Source: Actinoplanes derwentensis
Lineage (GTDB): Bacteria; Actinomycetota; Actinomycetes; Mycobacteriales; Micromonosporaceae
Assembly (NCBI RefSeq): GCF_900104725.1
Contig: NZ_LT629758.1
Location: forward strand, 8,270,001-8,334,000
Reading direction: 5' to 3'
DNA: 64,000 nucleotides
Of the stretch, positions 16,137-25,047 are shown piece after piece; positions within the stretch are counted from its first letter, which is position 1; each line of letters opens with the position of its first letter. The translations under genes were made by a program, and so were the position numbers. The notes beneath the pieces were generated by a model. The model ran no database searches. It saw only the letters and a program-made list of their open reading frames with translations, and was not told the origin of the DNA.

Positions 16137-17420
16137 ATGAACGGCTGGATCGACCACGCTGTCTGGTGGCACATCTACCCACTCGGCTTCACCGGTGCAC
16201 TCGACGCCGACGCCGGCGCCGCTGGCCCTGGCCTTGGCCTTGGCCCTGGGCATCGGCTCACCCGGCTGGTCGACTGGCTGGACTACGCCGTTGAGCTGGG
16301 TGCTTCCGGGCTTCAGCTCGGGCCGATCTTCGCCTCGGAGACCCACGGTTACGACACGGTGGACCATTTCCGCGTCGACCCGCGTCTCGGGGACGACGCC
16401 GATTTCGACAAGCTCGTCGGCGCGGCCCGGGAGCGGGGCCTGCACCTGCTGCTCGACGGGGTGTTCAACCATGTGGGGCGGAGCTTCCCGGCGCCCGATC
16501 ACTGGTTCCGGCGCACCGAGTCCGGCGATCTGGCGGTGTTCGAGGGCCACCACGGCCTGGTCGCTCTCGATCACGACGAGCCCGAGGTCCTCGACCACGT
16601 GGTGCGGGTGATGGATCACTGGCTGACCCGGGGCGCGTCCGGGTGGCGGCTCGACGCGGCCTACGCGGTGTCGCCCCGCTTCTGGGCCGCGGCGCTCGAC
16701 CGGGTGCGGCCACGGCATCCCGGCGCGTGGTTCACCGGCGAGGTGATCCACGGTGACTACGCCGCCTATCTCCAGGAGAGCGGCCTCGACTCGATCAGTC
16801 AGTACGAGTTGTGGAAAGCGATCTGGAGCAGCCTCAACGACCGCAATCTCTTCGAACTGGCGTGGGCGCTCGACCGGCACGGCACCGTGCTCGACGCCGG
16901 TCTGCCGCTCACTTTCACCGGCAACCACGACGTCACTCGCCTGGCCAGCCGCCTCACCGACGAGCGGCACCTAGGACACGCGCTCGCAGTGCTGTTCACG
17001 GTCGGCGGCGTGCCGAGTGTCTACTACGGCGACGAGCAGGCGTTCCGCGGCGTCAAGGAGGAGCGGCCCGGCGGCGACGACGAGATCCGGCCGCCGTTCC
17101 CGGCCGGTCCCGGAGAGCTTGCCCCGTTCGGCTGGCCGACCTACCGCCTGCACCAGCGACTGATCGGCGTCCGCCGCCGCAACCCGTGGCTCAGCCACGC
17201 CCGCACCAGCCATGCCCACCTGGCCAACGAGACGGCTGCCCTGGTCTCCACCGCGCCCGGCGACCCCACCCGCCGAATCGTCACGCTGCTCAACGTCGGC
17301 GACGCACCGTTCACTTTCCCGATCGACCACACGGGCCTGACCCTCTTGGAGTCAGACACCCCCGGCGACGGCCGGCCCTCGGCAACCGTCCCACCCCACG
17401 GCTGGTCGATCCTGGGCTGA
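16137..17420 (+). CDS. GH13 alpha-amylase-family glycoside hydrolase (cytoplasmic)
   Basis: 427 residues without signal peptide, so intracellular. All four GH13 regions are present: I 'LLLDGVFNHVG', II 'GWRLDAAYA' with the nucleophile Asp, III 'TGEVIHGD' with the acid/base Glu, IV 'TFTGNHDV' with the transition-state Asp. The chain ends in a short beta-domain. Probably cleaves or transglycosylates alpha-glucosides or maltodextrins; exact specificity is not deducible. ATG 16137 follows AAGGAGA (16124-16130). Regulated by the divergent TetR through two operators. Confidence 0.9.
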   Translation: MNGWIDHAVWWHIYPLGFTGALDADAGAAGPGLGLGPGHRLTRLVDWLDYAVELGASGLQLGPIFASETHGYDTVDHFRVDPRLGDDADFDKLVGAARERGLHLLLDGVFNHVGRSFPAPDHWFRRTESGDLAVFEGHHGLVALDHDEPEVLDHVVRVMDHWLTRGASGWRLDAAYAVSPRFWAAALDRVRPRHPGAWFTGEVIHGDYAAYLQESGLDSISQYELWKAIWSSLNDRNLFELAWALDRHGTVLDAGLPLTFTGNHDVTRLASRLTDERHLGHALAVLFTVGGVPSVYYGDEQAFRGVKEERPGGDDEIRPPFPAGPGELAPFGWPTYRLHQRLIGVRRRNPWLSHARTSHAHLANETAALVSTAPGDPTRRIVTLLNVGDAPFTFPIDHTGLTLLESDTPGDGRPSATVPPHGWSILG

Positions 17421-17463
17421 CACCCCAACCGGGTCCGTAACTGCGTCCGGCACAGGGCGGTCC

Positions 17464-17518
17464 CAGGACTTTGCGGCTGGCGGCCGGCTCGTCTCAGGAC
17501 TTGCGGCCGGCGGCCGGC
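17464..17518. repeat. Short tandem duplication of a gene 3' end
   Basis: 25-bp segment 17464-17488 and 24-bp segment 17495-17518 are near-identical (CAGGACTTKGCGGC...), offset 31 bp. The second copy encodes the last residues and stop of the cysteine-rich protein; the first is non-coding. Confidence 0.7.
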
Positions 17519-18318
17519 CCGGCGGTGGCGTTGGCCGCTTTCCTGGCGGCGGTGGTGGCCGGGTGGACGGCGATAAGGCCGGACTTGAGGCGGGCGTCGC
17601 AGAGTTCGGCGAGCTTGGCGTAAGCCGCCTCGCCGAGCAGCTCGGTCAGTTCGGGGGCGTAGGTGACGTACATCGCGTCGGTCCCGACATGGGCGTCCGG
17701 TGACGATGTGCACCACCAGGCCAGATCATGACCGCCCGGCCCCCAGCCGCGTCGGTCGAATTCCGTCACCGTGGACTGCAGCAGCTTCACGCCGTCCGGC
17801 CGGGTGATCCAGTCCTGCTCGCGGCGCACCGGCAGCTGCCAGCAGACGTCCGGTTTGTAAGCGAGTGGATGTTTGCCGTCCCGCAGCGCCTGAGCGTGCA
17901 GCGCGCAGCCGCCACCGCCGGCGAAGTCGTCCTCGTTGTGGAAGACGCACGGCCCGTCGGCGGAGCGGGTGGCTGTCCGCCGCGCGGGTTTGGTCCCGTC
18001 GACGGTGTCCACCTCGGTCCAGTTCTTGAAACCGCGCCGGTGGTGCTGCCAGGTCAGCGGGGTGAGTTTGAGGACCGCGGCCTTGACCCGGTTCTCGTCG
18101 TCGGTATCGGTGAAGAAGGCCCCGTGCGAGCAGCAGCCGTCCTCGGCCCGGCCCGGCAGGATGCCCCGGCAGGCGGAGCCGAAGACGCACGTCCATCGGG
18201 AGAGCAGCCAGGTCAGATCGGCCCGGACCACGTGCTGCTCGTCAGCAGGATCAAGGAACTCGATCCACTCGCGAGGGAAGTCGAGCGATACTTCCCGAGG
18301 TGGCGTCTTGCGGCTCAT
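17494..18318 (-). CDS. Conserved cysteine-rich protein in the Rv0495c position
   Basis: 274 residues, soluble. Cysteines cluster in 'CVFGSACRG' and 'GCCSHGAFF' (~residues 45-70), then 'GPCVFHNED', '[11 protein letters not shown]', 'DVCWQLPVR' and 'WWCTSS'. Such spacing suggests a metal or Fe-S site, reminiscent of YkgJ/DUF3109-type proteins, though I cannot place it firmly. Located between regX3 and the TIM-barrel gene, where mycobacteria carry Rv0495c. ATG 18318 has no clear ribosome site. The C-terminal tail (AAGRKS) is encoded by a segment that recurs just past the stop (17464-17488). Confidence 0.75.
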   Translation of the reverse strand: MSRKTPPREVSLDFPREWIEFLDPADEQHVVRADLTWLLSRWTCVFGSACRGILPGRAEDGCCSHGAFFTDTDDENRVKAAVLKLTPLTWQHHRRGFKNWTEVDTVDGTKPARRTATRSADGPCVFHNEDDFAGGGGCALHAQALRDGKHPLAYKPDVCWQLPVRREQDWITRPDGVKLLQSTVTEFDRRGWGPGGHDLAWWCTSSPDAHVGTDAMYVTYAPELTELLGEAAYAKLAELCDARLKSGLIAVHPATTAARKAANATAGPAAGRKS

Positions 18319-18390
18319 CCGGGTCAGCGTACGCCCATCAGGGCATCGTGACCGTTTACAGCTGATATATCCGGGCCTGTTGCGCGCGGC

Positions 18391-18396
18391 TACGCT
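18391..18396 (+). promoter_or_regulatory. -10 element of the TIM-barrel gene
   Basis: TACGCT, 7 nt before GTG 18404. GGAGGG lies between, but only 1 nt from the start codon, too close to serve as Shine-Dalgarno; a leaderless message is likelier. Confidence 0.55.
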
Positions 18397-18403
18397 GGAG
18401 GGC

Positions 18404-19213
18404 GTGACTTCCCGCGTACCCGTGCTTCTCTCCAGCTCCTCGGTGTTCCCGGAGCCGACCGCGGCTGCGTTCGAGATGGCGGCCACGGTCGGCTACGACG
18501 GTCTCGAGATCATGGTGTGGACCGATGCCGTCAGTCAGGACGCCGGCGCTCTCAAAGGCCTGGCCGAGCACTACGGCGTGCCGGTCCTGTCGGTCCATGC
18601 CCCCTGCCTGCTGGTGACCCAGCGGGTGTGGAGCTCCGACCCGTGGGAGCGTCTGTCCCGCGCCGCGCAGCTCGCCGAGTCACTCGGCGCCCCGACGGTG
18701 GTGGTGCATCCACCGTTCCGATGGCAGGGCGATTACGCGCGCAACTTCGCCGAGGGCCTAGCCAAGGTCCAGACCCGGCATCCCGGCCTGACCTTCGCGG
18801 TGGAGAACATGTTCCCGGTGAAGATGGCCGGCCGCTGGGTGGTGCCGTACAACCCGGGCTGGGATCCGACCGAGACCGGTTTCGACGCCTACACGCTTGA
18901 CCTGTCGCACTGCGCGGCCTCGCGCATCGATGCGCTGGAGATGGCCGCCAAGATGGGTGCCGGCCTGAAACACGTGCACCTCGGCGACGGCACCGGCGAG
19001 GGCCGCGACGAGCACCTGGTGCCGGGCCGCGGCAACCAGCCGTGCGCGGAGCTGCTGCGTTCCCTGGCCGGCCGTGGGTTCACCGGTTCGGTAGCGCTGG
19101 AGATCAACACGCGCAAGGCGGCGAGCCGTCCGGCCCGCGAGGCGGACCTGCGGGAGGCGCTGGAGTTCGCCCGCAAGCACCTGGAGCAGGCGCCTGCCGT
19201 CACGCCGGGGTGA
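18404..19213 (+). CDS. Sugar phosphate isomerase/epimerase-like TIM-barrel protein
   Basis: 269 residues, AP-endonuclease-2/xylose-isomerase-like barrel. '[14 protein letters not shown]', 'VLSVHAPCL', '[10 protein letters not shown]', 'FAVENMF', 'LDLSHCAAS', '[11 protein letters not shown]' and 'VALEINTRK' line up with the metal-binding strand ends (E, H, E, D/H, H, E). Matches the Rv0498-like position in mycobacteria. True substrate unknown. GTG 18404 is supported by TACGCT 7 nt upstream. The 3' end overlaps the convergent CGNR gene by 14 bp. Confidence 0.8.
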   Translation: MTSRVPVLLSSSSVFPEPTAAAFEMAATVGYDGLEIMVWTDAVSQDAGALKGLAEHYGVPVLSVHAPCLLVTQRVWSSDPWERLSRAAQLAESLGAPTVVVHPPFRWQGDYARNFAEGLAKVQTRHPGLTFAVENMFPVKMAGRWVVPYNPGWDPTETGFDAYTLDLSHCAASRIDALEMAAKMGAGLKHVHLGDGTGEGRDEHLVPGRGNQPCAELLRSLAGRGFTGSVALEINTRKAASRPAREADLREALEFARKHLEQAPAVTPG

Positions 19214-19739
19214 GTGACCCGGCGGCGCGTTTGCGGGCCCGGTGCGCGGCGACGTGCGACCGGGTCGCGCAGCGTTCCGAGCAGAAGCGACGGCAGTTGT
19301 TGGACGAGGTGTCCAGGTAAACGTTGCCGCATCGCTCGTCGGCGCAGATGCCGAAGCGGGCGCTGCCGTACTCGCAGAGCCAGACGGAGAGTCCCCAGGC
19401 GGCGCCTGCCAGGTACTCGGCGCTCACCGACGACCCGCGGCTGGTCACGTGCATGTGCCAGTCTCCGGCGTCGTGGCCGGAGATGCGTGGCTGCACCGGG
19501 TACATCTCGAGAAGTGCGTTCAGTTCCTGCACGGCGTCGGCGTCCTGTCCGGAGGTACCGTGCTCGAAGACCTGGCGCAGGCGGCGCTGCGCACGCCGGA
19601 AGACGGCCAGGTCCTTCTCAGCGACCTGATCGCGCATCCAGGCTTGATCGCCGGAGAACAGAGCCCGCAACCCGGCGAGATCGTCCAGGCCGGCGTTGAC
19701 GAGGTCGATCGCCGTCCGGGCGTACGCATCGAAGTTCAC
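19200..19739 (-). CDS. CGNR zinc-finger / ABATE-domain protein
   Basis: 179 residues. N-terminal ABATE-like region beginning VNFDAYARTAIDLVN; C-terminal zinc finger 'FGICADERCGNVYLDTSSNN' then 'CRRFCSERCATRSHVAAHR' (CX4C...CX3C), the CGNR pattern. Presumed stress-linked transcription regulator by family; targets unknown. Start GTG 19739 follows TACCGT by 6 nt (leaderless). Convergent overlap of 14 bp with the TIM-barrel gene. Confidence 0.85.
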   Translation of the reverse strand: MNFDAYARTAIDLVNAGLDDLAGLRALFSGDQAWMRDQVAEKDLAVFRRAQRRLRQVFEHGTSGQDADAVQELNALLEMYPVQPRISGHDAGDWHMHVTSRGSSVSAEYLAGAAWGLSVWLCEYGSARFGICADERCGNVYLDTSSNNCRRFCSERCATRSHVAAHRARKRAAGSLTPA

Positions 19740-19745
19740 CCGACA

Positions 19746-19751
19746 ACGGTA
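19746..19751 (-). promoter_or_regulatory. -10 element of the CGNR gene
   Basis: TACCGT on the minus strand, exactly 6 nt before GTG 19739; no ribosome-binding site between. Confidence 0.55.
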
Positions 19752-19849
19752 GCCGCACCTGACCCCATGGGGCACGTATGTGATACCCGGTCGAGTCGGG
19801 CACATGGGAATCGACGCCGCTCCCGAGGATCCGCGCCGGACCCGGAGGT

Positions 19850-19855
19850 TACGCT
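19850..19855 (+). promoter_or_regulatory. -10 element of proline dehydrogenase gene
   Basis: TACGCT, 6 nt before ATG 19862. A GGAGG at 19844-19848 is too far from the ATG to act as Shine-Dalgarno and would lie upstream of the transcript start. Confidence 0.55.
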
Positions 19856-19861
19856 CGGCGC

Positions 19862-20782
19862 ATGCTCCGTTCCCTGTTTCTCGCCGCGGCCGGGTCCGCC
19901 CGGCTCGAGCGACTGGCCGAGTCCGCCCCTGTCAGCAGGGGGATCGTGCAGCGTTTCGTGGCCGGTCGTGGTGCCGACGACGTGCTGCGCGTCAGCCGCG
20001 ATCTAGCGGACGACGGTCTGGCCGTCAGTCTCGACCATCTGGGTGGGGACACCCGGACGATCGAACAGGCGGTGACCACCCGGGACGAGTACCTCGCGGT
20101 GCTCGGCCGCCTCCGCGACCTCGCCCTGACCCCGGCTGTCGAGGTGAGCCTCAAACTCTCGGCTCTGGGTCAGCGGATCGACGAGAAATTGGCGTACGAG
20201 CACGCTCGCGCCGTCTGTGCCGCGGCCGCCGAGGCGGGCACCACGGTGACTCTGGACGCCGAGGACCACAGCACCACGGACGCCACTCTGGAGACGCTGG
20301 CCGAGTTGCGGAAGGACTTCCCTTCGACGGGGGCGGCCCTCCAGGCGCACCTGCGGCGGACCGAGGGCGACTGTCGCGAGCTGGCCACGTCCGGTTCGCG
20401 GGTGCGGCTCTGCAAGGGGGCGTACTCGGAGCCCGAGTCGGTGGCCTTCCAGTCGGCTCTGGACGTGGACAAGTCGTTCGTGCGCTGCCTGAACATCCTG
20501 ATGTCAGGGGAGGGCTACCCGATGGTGGCCACTCACGATCCGAGGCTGATCTCGATCGCCGAGGACCGGGCCCGCTGGTTCGACCGTTCCACCCGGGAGT
20601 ACGAGTTCCAGCTCCTGTTCGGGGTCCGTCCCGAGGAACAGGCCCGGCTGGCCGCGAGCGGGCACACCGTCCGCGTCTACCTGCCGTACGGGGAACAGTG
20701 GTACGGCTACCTGATGCGCCGCCTCGCCGAACGCCCGGCGAACGTAGGCGTTCTGGCCCGTGCCGTCACCTCAAAGAAGTAA
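19862..20782 (+). CDS. Proline dehydrogenase (monofunctional PRODH)
   Basis: 306 residues, FAD-dependent TIM barrel that oxidises proline to pyrroline-5-carboxylate. Signatures: 'EVSLKLSALG', 'TVTLDAEDHSTTDATL', 'GSRVRLCKGAY', 'MVATHDPRL', 'YEFQLLFGVRPEEQ', 'VRVYLPYGEQWYGYLMRRLAERPANV' (closing substrate/FAD region; the YLMRRLAER arginines bind proline carboxylate). In the mycobacterial order this position holds proC, the opposite reaction. Start ATG 19862 is leaderless-type. A P5C dehydrogenase partner is not in the window. Confidence 0.93.
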   Translation: MLRSLFLAAAGSARLERLAESAPVSRGIVQRFVAGRGADDVLRVSRDLADDGLAVSLDHLGGDTRTIEQAVTTRDEYLAVLGRLRDLALTPAVEVSLKLSALGQRIDEKLAYEHARAVCAAAAEAGTTVTLDAEDHSTTDATLETLAELRKDFPSTGAALQAHLRRTEGDCRELATSGSRVRLCKGAYSEPESVAFQSALDVDKSFVRCLNILMSGEGYPMVATHDPRLISIAEDRARWFDRSTREYEFQLLFGVRPEEQARLAASGHTVRVYLPYGEQWYGYLMRRLAERPANVGVLARAVTSKK

Positions 20783-20964
20783 AAGGGTCTAAATCGCCAC
20801 AGATCCGGCGTGTCTTCCTTGACTTTTTGTGGGCATTTCACGGAACGTATCGCGTTGGTCACAGCAGTATCGATACCGTTCTGATGACACGCACGTCGTC
20901 CCCGCGGCGTCCGGGAGCCCCCGGCCGCGGCGGATCGTGCCAGCGAAAGGATCGGTGCGACGCG

Positions 20965-21177
20965 ATGACGGGTCCAGCACAGACCGAGGAACGACTCTCT
21001 GAGGTTCGGTTTCTGACGGTGGCCGAGGTTGCCTCGCTGATGCGGGTCTCCAAGATGACCGTCTACCGGCTCGTGCACGGCGGTGACCTCACCGCGGTCC
21101 GGGTCGGTCGCTCGTTCCGTGTGCCGGAGCACGCGGTGCACGAGTACCTGCGCGGAGCATTCTCGCAAAGCGCCTGA
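20965..21177 (+). CDS. Helix-turn-helix (excisionase/MerR-like) DNA-binding protein
   Basis: 70 residues: '[20 protein letters not shown]' is an HTH_17 helix-turn-helix, followed by '[20 protein letters not shown]' and the recognition-wing helix '[11 protein letters not shown]'. Matches the small conserved actinobacterial HTH next to bS22 (Rv0500A position; BldC-like fold). Target genes unknown. ATG 20965 gives the family-typical ~13 residues before '[10 protein letters not shown]'; ATG 20884 in frame (TACCGT just upstream) is an alternative. Confidence 0.85.
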   Translation: MTGPAQTEERLSEVRFLTVAEVASLMRVSKMTVYRLVHGGDLTAVRVGRSFRVPEHAVHEYLRGAFSQSA

Positions 21178-21334
21178 CGGACGGGGCCGTGTTGGCCCGA
21201 CTGGAGCATGCCGGTACGCTGGACCGGTTGGTTCCCGGGTCCGTCGCTGCTCCGGGCGCCCTTCAGTCAGGTTTCCGGTGATCCCCTCGGGGTATGAGCC
21301 GGATCCCCATCCACAGGTTCGAGAGGCAGTTCGT

Positions 21335-21436
21335 ATGGGCTCCGTGGTCAAGAAGCGCCGCAAGCGTATGGCGAAGAAGAAGCACCGCAAGCTGCTGCGC
21401 AAGACCCGCGTCCAGCGTCGCCGTCTCGGCAAGTGA
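21335..21436 (+). CDS. Small ribosomal protein bS22 (AURKAIP1/COX24 family)
   Basis: 33 residues, extremely basic: [20 protein letters not shown] followed by an Arg-rich tail ending RRRLGK. Matches the actinobacterial AURKAIP1/COX24-domain peptide identified as bS22 in mycobacterial 30S subunits. GAGAGG (21321-21326) lies 8 nt before ATG. It is followed by a hairpin and the epimerase gene. Confidence 0.93.
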   Translation: MGSVVKKRRKRMAKKKHRKLLRKTRVQRRRLGK

Positions 21437-21440
21437 TCGA

Positions 21441-21462
21441 AGGCCGGGCTGATGCCCGGCCT
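21441..21462 (+). terminator. Hairpin between bS22 and epimerase genes
   Basis: Perfect 9-bp stem (21441-21449 with 21454-21462), TGAT loop, no T-run, 4 bp after the bS22 stop and directly before the epimerase Shine-Dalgarno. May reduce read-through so that bS22 is made in excess. Confidence 0.55.
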
Positions 21463-21474
21463 GAGGATCTCAAC

Positions 21475-22533
21475 GTGACAGCACCGCCTAGCGTTGTCGT
21501 GGTCACCGGGGTCAGCCGATTTCTCGGCGCCCAGGTCGCTGCACGTCTTGCCGCAGATCCCCGGATCGATCGTGTCGTCGGTCTGGATCCGCACGACCCT
21601 CCGGCGGGCCTCCTCGGCCTGCTCGAGGGAGTGGAGCGAATCCGGGCCGACGCGCGTGCGGCCACCGAAGCCATCGCCGATCTCGGCGCCGAGGCCGTCG
21701 TGCATCTCGCCATCACGAGCGTGCCCGACGCCAAACACGGGCGCGCCGCGATGAAGGAACAGAACGTCATCGGCACCATGCAGGTGTTGGCCGCCGCTCA
21801 AGGGGCGCGCAGGCTGCGCAAGCTGGTGGTGCGTTCCTCCACGGCCGCTTACGGTGCCTCCTTCCGTGATCCCGCGGTCTTCACCGAGGACACCGAGCCC
21901 CGCGCGGTTCCGCGTGGCGCGTTCGCCCGCGACATCCTCGACATCGAGGGTTATGTCCGCGGATTCCGCCGTCGCCGGCCCGAGGTCGCGGCGACCGTTC
22001 TCCGGTTCGCCCCGATGATCAGCTCGTCCGCCGAGACGTCGCTGACCCGCTATTTCGCCCAGCCGGTGGTTCCCACGGTGATCGGCCGGGACGCCCGGCT
22101 CCAGTTCGTCCACGCCGAAGATGCCCTCGAAGTCCTGCACCGTTCGGTGATCGAGGACCATCCGGGCACCTTCAACGTGGCCGGCTCCGGGGTGCTCATG
22201 CTCTCCCAGGCTGTCCGCCGGGCCGGCCGGGTCTCGCTGCCGGTGCCCGAGACGGCTCTCTCCAGTGGTGCCGCCATGCTCCGCCAGTTCGGTGTCGAGC
22301 AGATCGGGCTGGACCAGATCGACCTCTTCGTACACGGCCGGGTGGTCGACACGACCCGGCTGATCAACGAGTTCGGCTTCACGCCACGGACCACCGCGGC
22401 CGCCTTCGAGGAGTTCATCCAGGCGCACGCCGAGGGCTCCACGATCACCGCGGACCGGCTGGCCGTGGCGGAGGCCGCCATCCTGGACGGCATCCGCCGG
22501 GCTCGCGCGGCCGCGGCGGAGGTTAAGCCATGA
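21475..22533 (+). CDS. NAD-dependent epimerase/dehydratase (GalE-like, Rv0501 position)
   Basis: 352 residues, extended SDR. 'VVVVTGVSRFLGAQVAARL' is the GxxGxxG-type nucleotide site (here GVSRFLG). 'AVVHLAITS', 'RSSTAAYGAS' and 'VLRFAPMI' follow the family. The usual YxxxK appears absent or degenerate: 'ARDILDIEGYVRGFRRR' occupies the place, so catalytic competence is uncertain. Probable substrate: a nucleotide sugar or lipid-linked sugar. GTG 21475 follows GAGGA (21463-21467). Its stop overlaps the acyltransferase ATG by 4 nt (ATGA). Confidence 0.8.
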   Translation: MTAPPSVVVVTGVSRFLGAQVAARLAADPRIDRVVGLDPHDPPAGLLGLLEGVERIRADARAATEAIADLGAEAVVHLAITSVPDAKHGRAAMKEQNVIGTMQVLAAAQGARRLRKLVVRSSTAAYGASFRDPAVFTEDTEPRAVPRGAFARDILDIEGYVRGFRRRRPEVAATVLRFAPMISSSAETSLTRYFAQPVVPTVIGRDARLQFVHAEDALEVLHRSVIEDHPGTFNVAGSGVLMLSQAVRRAGRVSLPVPETALSSGAAMLRQFGVEQIGLDQIDLFVHGRVVDTTRLINEFGFTPRTTAAAFEEFIQAHAEGSTITADRLAVAEAAILDGIRRARAAAAEVKP

Positions 22534-23534
22534 GCCAGGACGAGTTCCGTAGCGACATGCTGCCTGGGCACACCGACTTCCAGCTGCCTGAACCGCCGCC
22601 GGTGCAGCGGGTCAACGGGCGCCGCCCGATCCCCGAGAAAGCCGCGCACCCCGAGAAAGCCGCGCCGGTACCGGAGGAGACGGTCCCGGAGGCGGATGTC
22701 TGGGATCAGCGAATCGCTGACGGTCTGGCCTTCTTACGGCGGCGACTGGCCGGAGCGTACGAGGTCGATGAGTTCGGTTTCGACCAGGAACTCTCCGAGG
22801 CCGTCTTCCATCCGATGATGAAACTGCTCTACCGGGACTGGTTCCGGACCGAGGTCTTCGGTATCGAGAACGTGCCGGCCGAGGGCAGTGGCCTGGTGGT
22901 CGGCAACCATTCCGGCACGATCGCGCTGGACGCCCTGATGTTGACCGTCGCGCTGCGGGACAGGCACCCGCTCAATCGGCACCTGCGCCTGCTCGGCGCC
23001 GATCTGGTCTTCCGGATGCCGGTGATGAGTGAGCTGGCCCGGGCGGCCGGTGCCACCGTCGCCTGCAACCCGGATGCCGAGCGTCTGATGACTTCCGGTC
23101 AGCTGGTCGGTGTCTTCCCGGAGGGTTTCAAGGGCATCGGGAAGCGGTTTGCCGACCGTTACAAGCTGCAGCGGTTCGGCCGGGGCGGATTCGTCTCGGC
23201 AGCGCTGCGGACCGGCACGCCGATCGTCCCGGTGGCGATCGTCGGCGCCGAGGAGATCTATCCGATCCTGGCCGACCTGAAGCCGGTGGCCCGGCTGCTC
23301 GGTGTCCCCTATTTTCCGGTCACGCCGACTTTCCCCTGGCTGGGACCATTGGGCATGGTGCCGCTGCCCAGCAAGTGGCTGATCGAGTTCTGCCCGCCGA
23401 TCCCGACCACGCATCTGACCGATTTCGCGGACGACCCGCTTGTCGTCTACAACCTCGCCGATCAGGTCCGCGAGACCGTCCAGGCGGCGGTGCACGAGCT
23501 GCTGGAAAGACGCCCGGACCCGTTCGGGCCGTAA
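22530..23534 (+). CDS. PlsC-like 1-acyl-glycerol-phosphate acyltransferase family protein
   Basis: 334 residues. The catalytic HX4D motif is in 'VVGNHSGTIALDALM' and the glycerol-phosphate-binding motif in 'LVGVFPEGFKGIGKRF'; 'IVPVAIVGAEEIYPIL' is motif IV. The ~55-residue N-terminus is Pro/Glu-rich and likely disordered. Expected to transfer acyl chains to a glycerophospholipid precursor at the inner membrane face. Start ATG 22530 overlaps the epimerase stop, so the two are translationally coupled; this pair is also conserved in mycobacteria (Rv0501-Rv0502). Confidence 0.88.
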   Translation: MSQDEFRSDMLPGHTDFQLPEPPPVQRVNGRRPIPEKAAHPEKAAPVPEETVPEADVWDQRIADGLAFLRRRLAGAYEVDEFGFDQELSEAVFHPMMKLLYRDWFRTEVFGIENVPAEGSGLVVGNHSGTIALDALMLTVALRDRHPLNRHLRLLGADLVFRMPVMSELARAAGATVACNPDAERLMTSGQLVGVFPEGFKGIGKRFADRYKLQRFGRGGFVSAALRTGTPIVPVAIVGAEEIYPILADLKPVARLLGVPYFPVTPTFPWLGPLGMVPLPSKWLIEFCPPIPTTHLTDFADDPLVVYNLADQVRETVQAAVHELLERRPDPFGP

Positions 23535-23639
23535 GAGCCGGGTAGAAGAGTAAGAGCGGGGTGAAAGTCGGGCCAGGTGAGAGCCGATAAGTGCCATTCT
23601 CCTGGAGTGGAACCGATCGTCCGTCCTATAGTGACGGTT

Positions 23640-23677
23640 GAGGGGCGGCCCCGGAGTTTTCTCCGGCACCGCCCCTC
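23640..23677. terminator. Bidirectional terminator between acyltransferase and DUF5667 genes
   Basis: Outer 9-bp stem (23640-23648 with 23669-23677) and inner 6-bp stem (23651-23656 with 23661-23666) around TTTT, with a 2x2 internal loop. Lies between convergent genes. Confidence 0.8.
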
Positions 23678-23696
23678 GCCATCTGTTCGGAACTGA

Positions 23697-24872
23697 TCAG
23701 AAGAGGTCGCTGAGCAGTCCGCCCAGCACCCCGTCCTCTTCTGTACCGGGAATGTCCGTGGTGCTCATCGTGTCGGTCGGTGTCGGCGAGACGCCGGTGG
23801 TGCCGACCGGCGTGTCGCTCGTCTCGGCAGCCGACTTACTGGTCCGTGGTTCTGCGGACCCGGTCGTCTCCGGATCGGTGGTGGCCTTGGTCCGGTTCTG
23901 CCGTGGCGTGCTGCTCTGATCGGCCTGCTTGGTGCCGGGCCGGCCGGAGTCGCTGTGTTGCTGTTGCTGCTGCGTCGGCGAGGTGCCCTGCGGTGAACCG
24001 TTCTGGTCCTCGGCGGGGGTGGTGCAGTCGCGCAGTTTCGGCCCGAGCGCGTCGGACCCGGCCGGTGTGACCTCGTCGCAGGCCAGCCCGGTGCGTAGTG
24101 ATTCGGTGCGCTTGACCACGTCCTGGAGCAGGCCGAGGGATACGGCCGCCCGTTCCCGGTTGGCGGTGGAGAGTTTTTCCAGCGCCGGGTGCAGGACCTT
24201 GCGCTGATCGATGGCGAAGCCGTCCAGCGTGGCCAACGGTGCGGTGTCCTGCTGGGCCGCGGCCGACGTGGTGAGCAGCCGGACGCCCTTGCGGGTGTCG
24301 GCATCCATGTCGTCCAGGACCAGGGCGAACTCGCGTTCGCCGCCCTTCATGGCGACGGCTTCGGAGAGCCGGGTCCGGGCGAAGTCCAGGGACAGCTGGC
24401 CCCGGGTCACATCGGAACCGGCGATCGCCAGCTGGGCGCGTTCGGTCTGGCGTTTGACGGTGTAGAAGACGTCACCCGGGAAGGCGCTCTCGCTGGCCGC
24501 GGAGATTCCGGAGACGGCCATCGCACCGGCGGCGACGCCGATGATGATCGCCCCACGGGCCCGTATCCGGCGGCCTAATCTCGGGCGCCGGGCCGCGGCT
24601 TCGATGATCGGATCGGGTTCGGTCTCGGCGGCGGTCCGCCCGATGCCGTCCCGTTCGGCCGTGGCGACCAGCATGGCGCGCAGGCCGACGCGGAACTCGG
24701 AGTCGACCGGTGTCGCGATGCGGGCCGCCGAAAGCCGGTTACCGATGGCGACCAGCCGGTTCAGCTCTTCGTCGGTCTGCCCACGGCTGTGGTGCCGGCG
24801 CGTGCCACCGGAGTCGGCGATCGATTCCGCGAAGCGCTCGGCACTCCGGGAGTTCGGGAATGCGAACTTCAC
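23697..24872 (-). CDS. DUF5667-type membrane protein, presumed anti-sigma partner of BldN
   Basis: 391 residues. Cytoplasmic N-terminus (1-106) with a helical 'ELNRLVAIGNRLSAA' segment, one membrane helix (~107-127, GAIIIGVAAGAMAVSGISAA), then 'FPGDVFYTVKRQTERAQLAI', characteristic of DUF5667, and a Ser/Thr/Gln/Pro-rich extracytoplasmic tail with a QQQQQ run. In Streptomyces the bldN neighbour rsbN encodes the membrane anti-sigma factor for BldN; position and topology fit. GTG 24872 is preceded by GGGGAGG (24881-24887). Confidence 0.75.
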   Translation of the reverse strand: MKFAFPNSRSAERFAESIADSGGTRRHHSRGQTDEELNRLVAIGNRLSAARIATPVDSEFRVGLRAMLVATAERDGIGRTAAETEPDPIIEAAARRPRLGRRIRARGAIIIGVAAGAMAVSGISAASESAFPGDVFYTVKRQTERAQLAIAGSDVTRGQLSLDFARTRLSEAVAMKGGEREFALVLDDMDADTRKGVRLLTTSAAAQQDTAPLATLDGFAIDQRKVLHPALEKLSTANRERAAVSLGLLQDVVKRTESLRTGLACDEVTPAGSDALGPKLRDCTTPAEDQNGSPQGTSPTQQQQQHSDSGRPGTKQADQSSTPRQNRTKATTDPETTGSAEPRTSKSAAETSDTPVGTTGVSPTPTDTMSTTDIPGTEEDGVLGGLLSDLF

Positions 24873-25047
24873 CGTGGGCACCTCCCCTCGCTCGTGACTG
24901 TCTCGCCGGCCTGGCGGACGGCGTCGGCGACCGAACCGCGAGACACGGTCCCGGGTCGCACCCGGACAAACGCGCGACACGCGGCCCCGGTTACGGGTGA
25001 CTGACGGTTCCATCGGGTATCAGAGATCAACAACTGGGATCCCCCGA

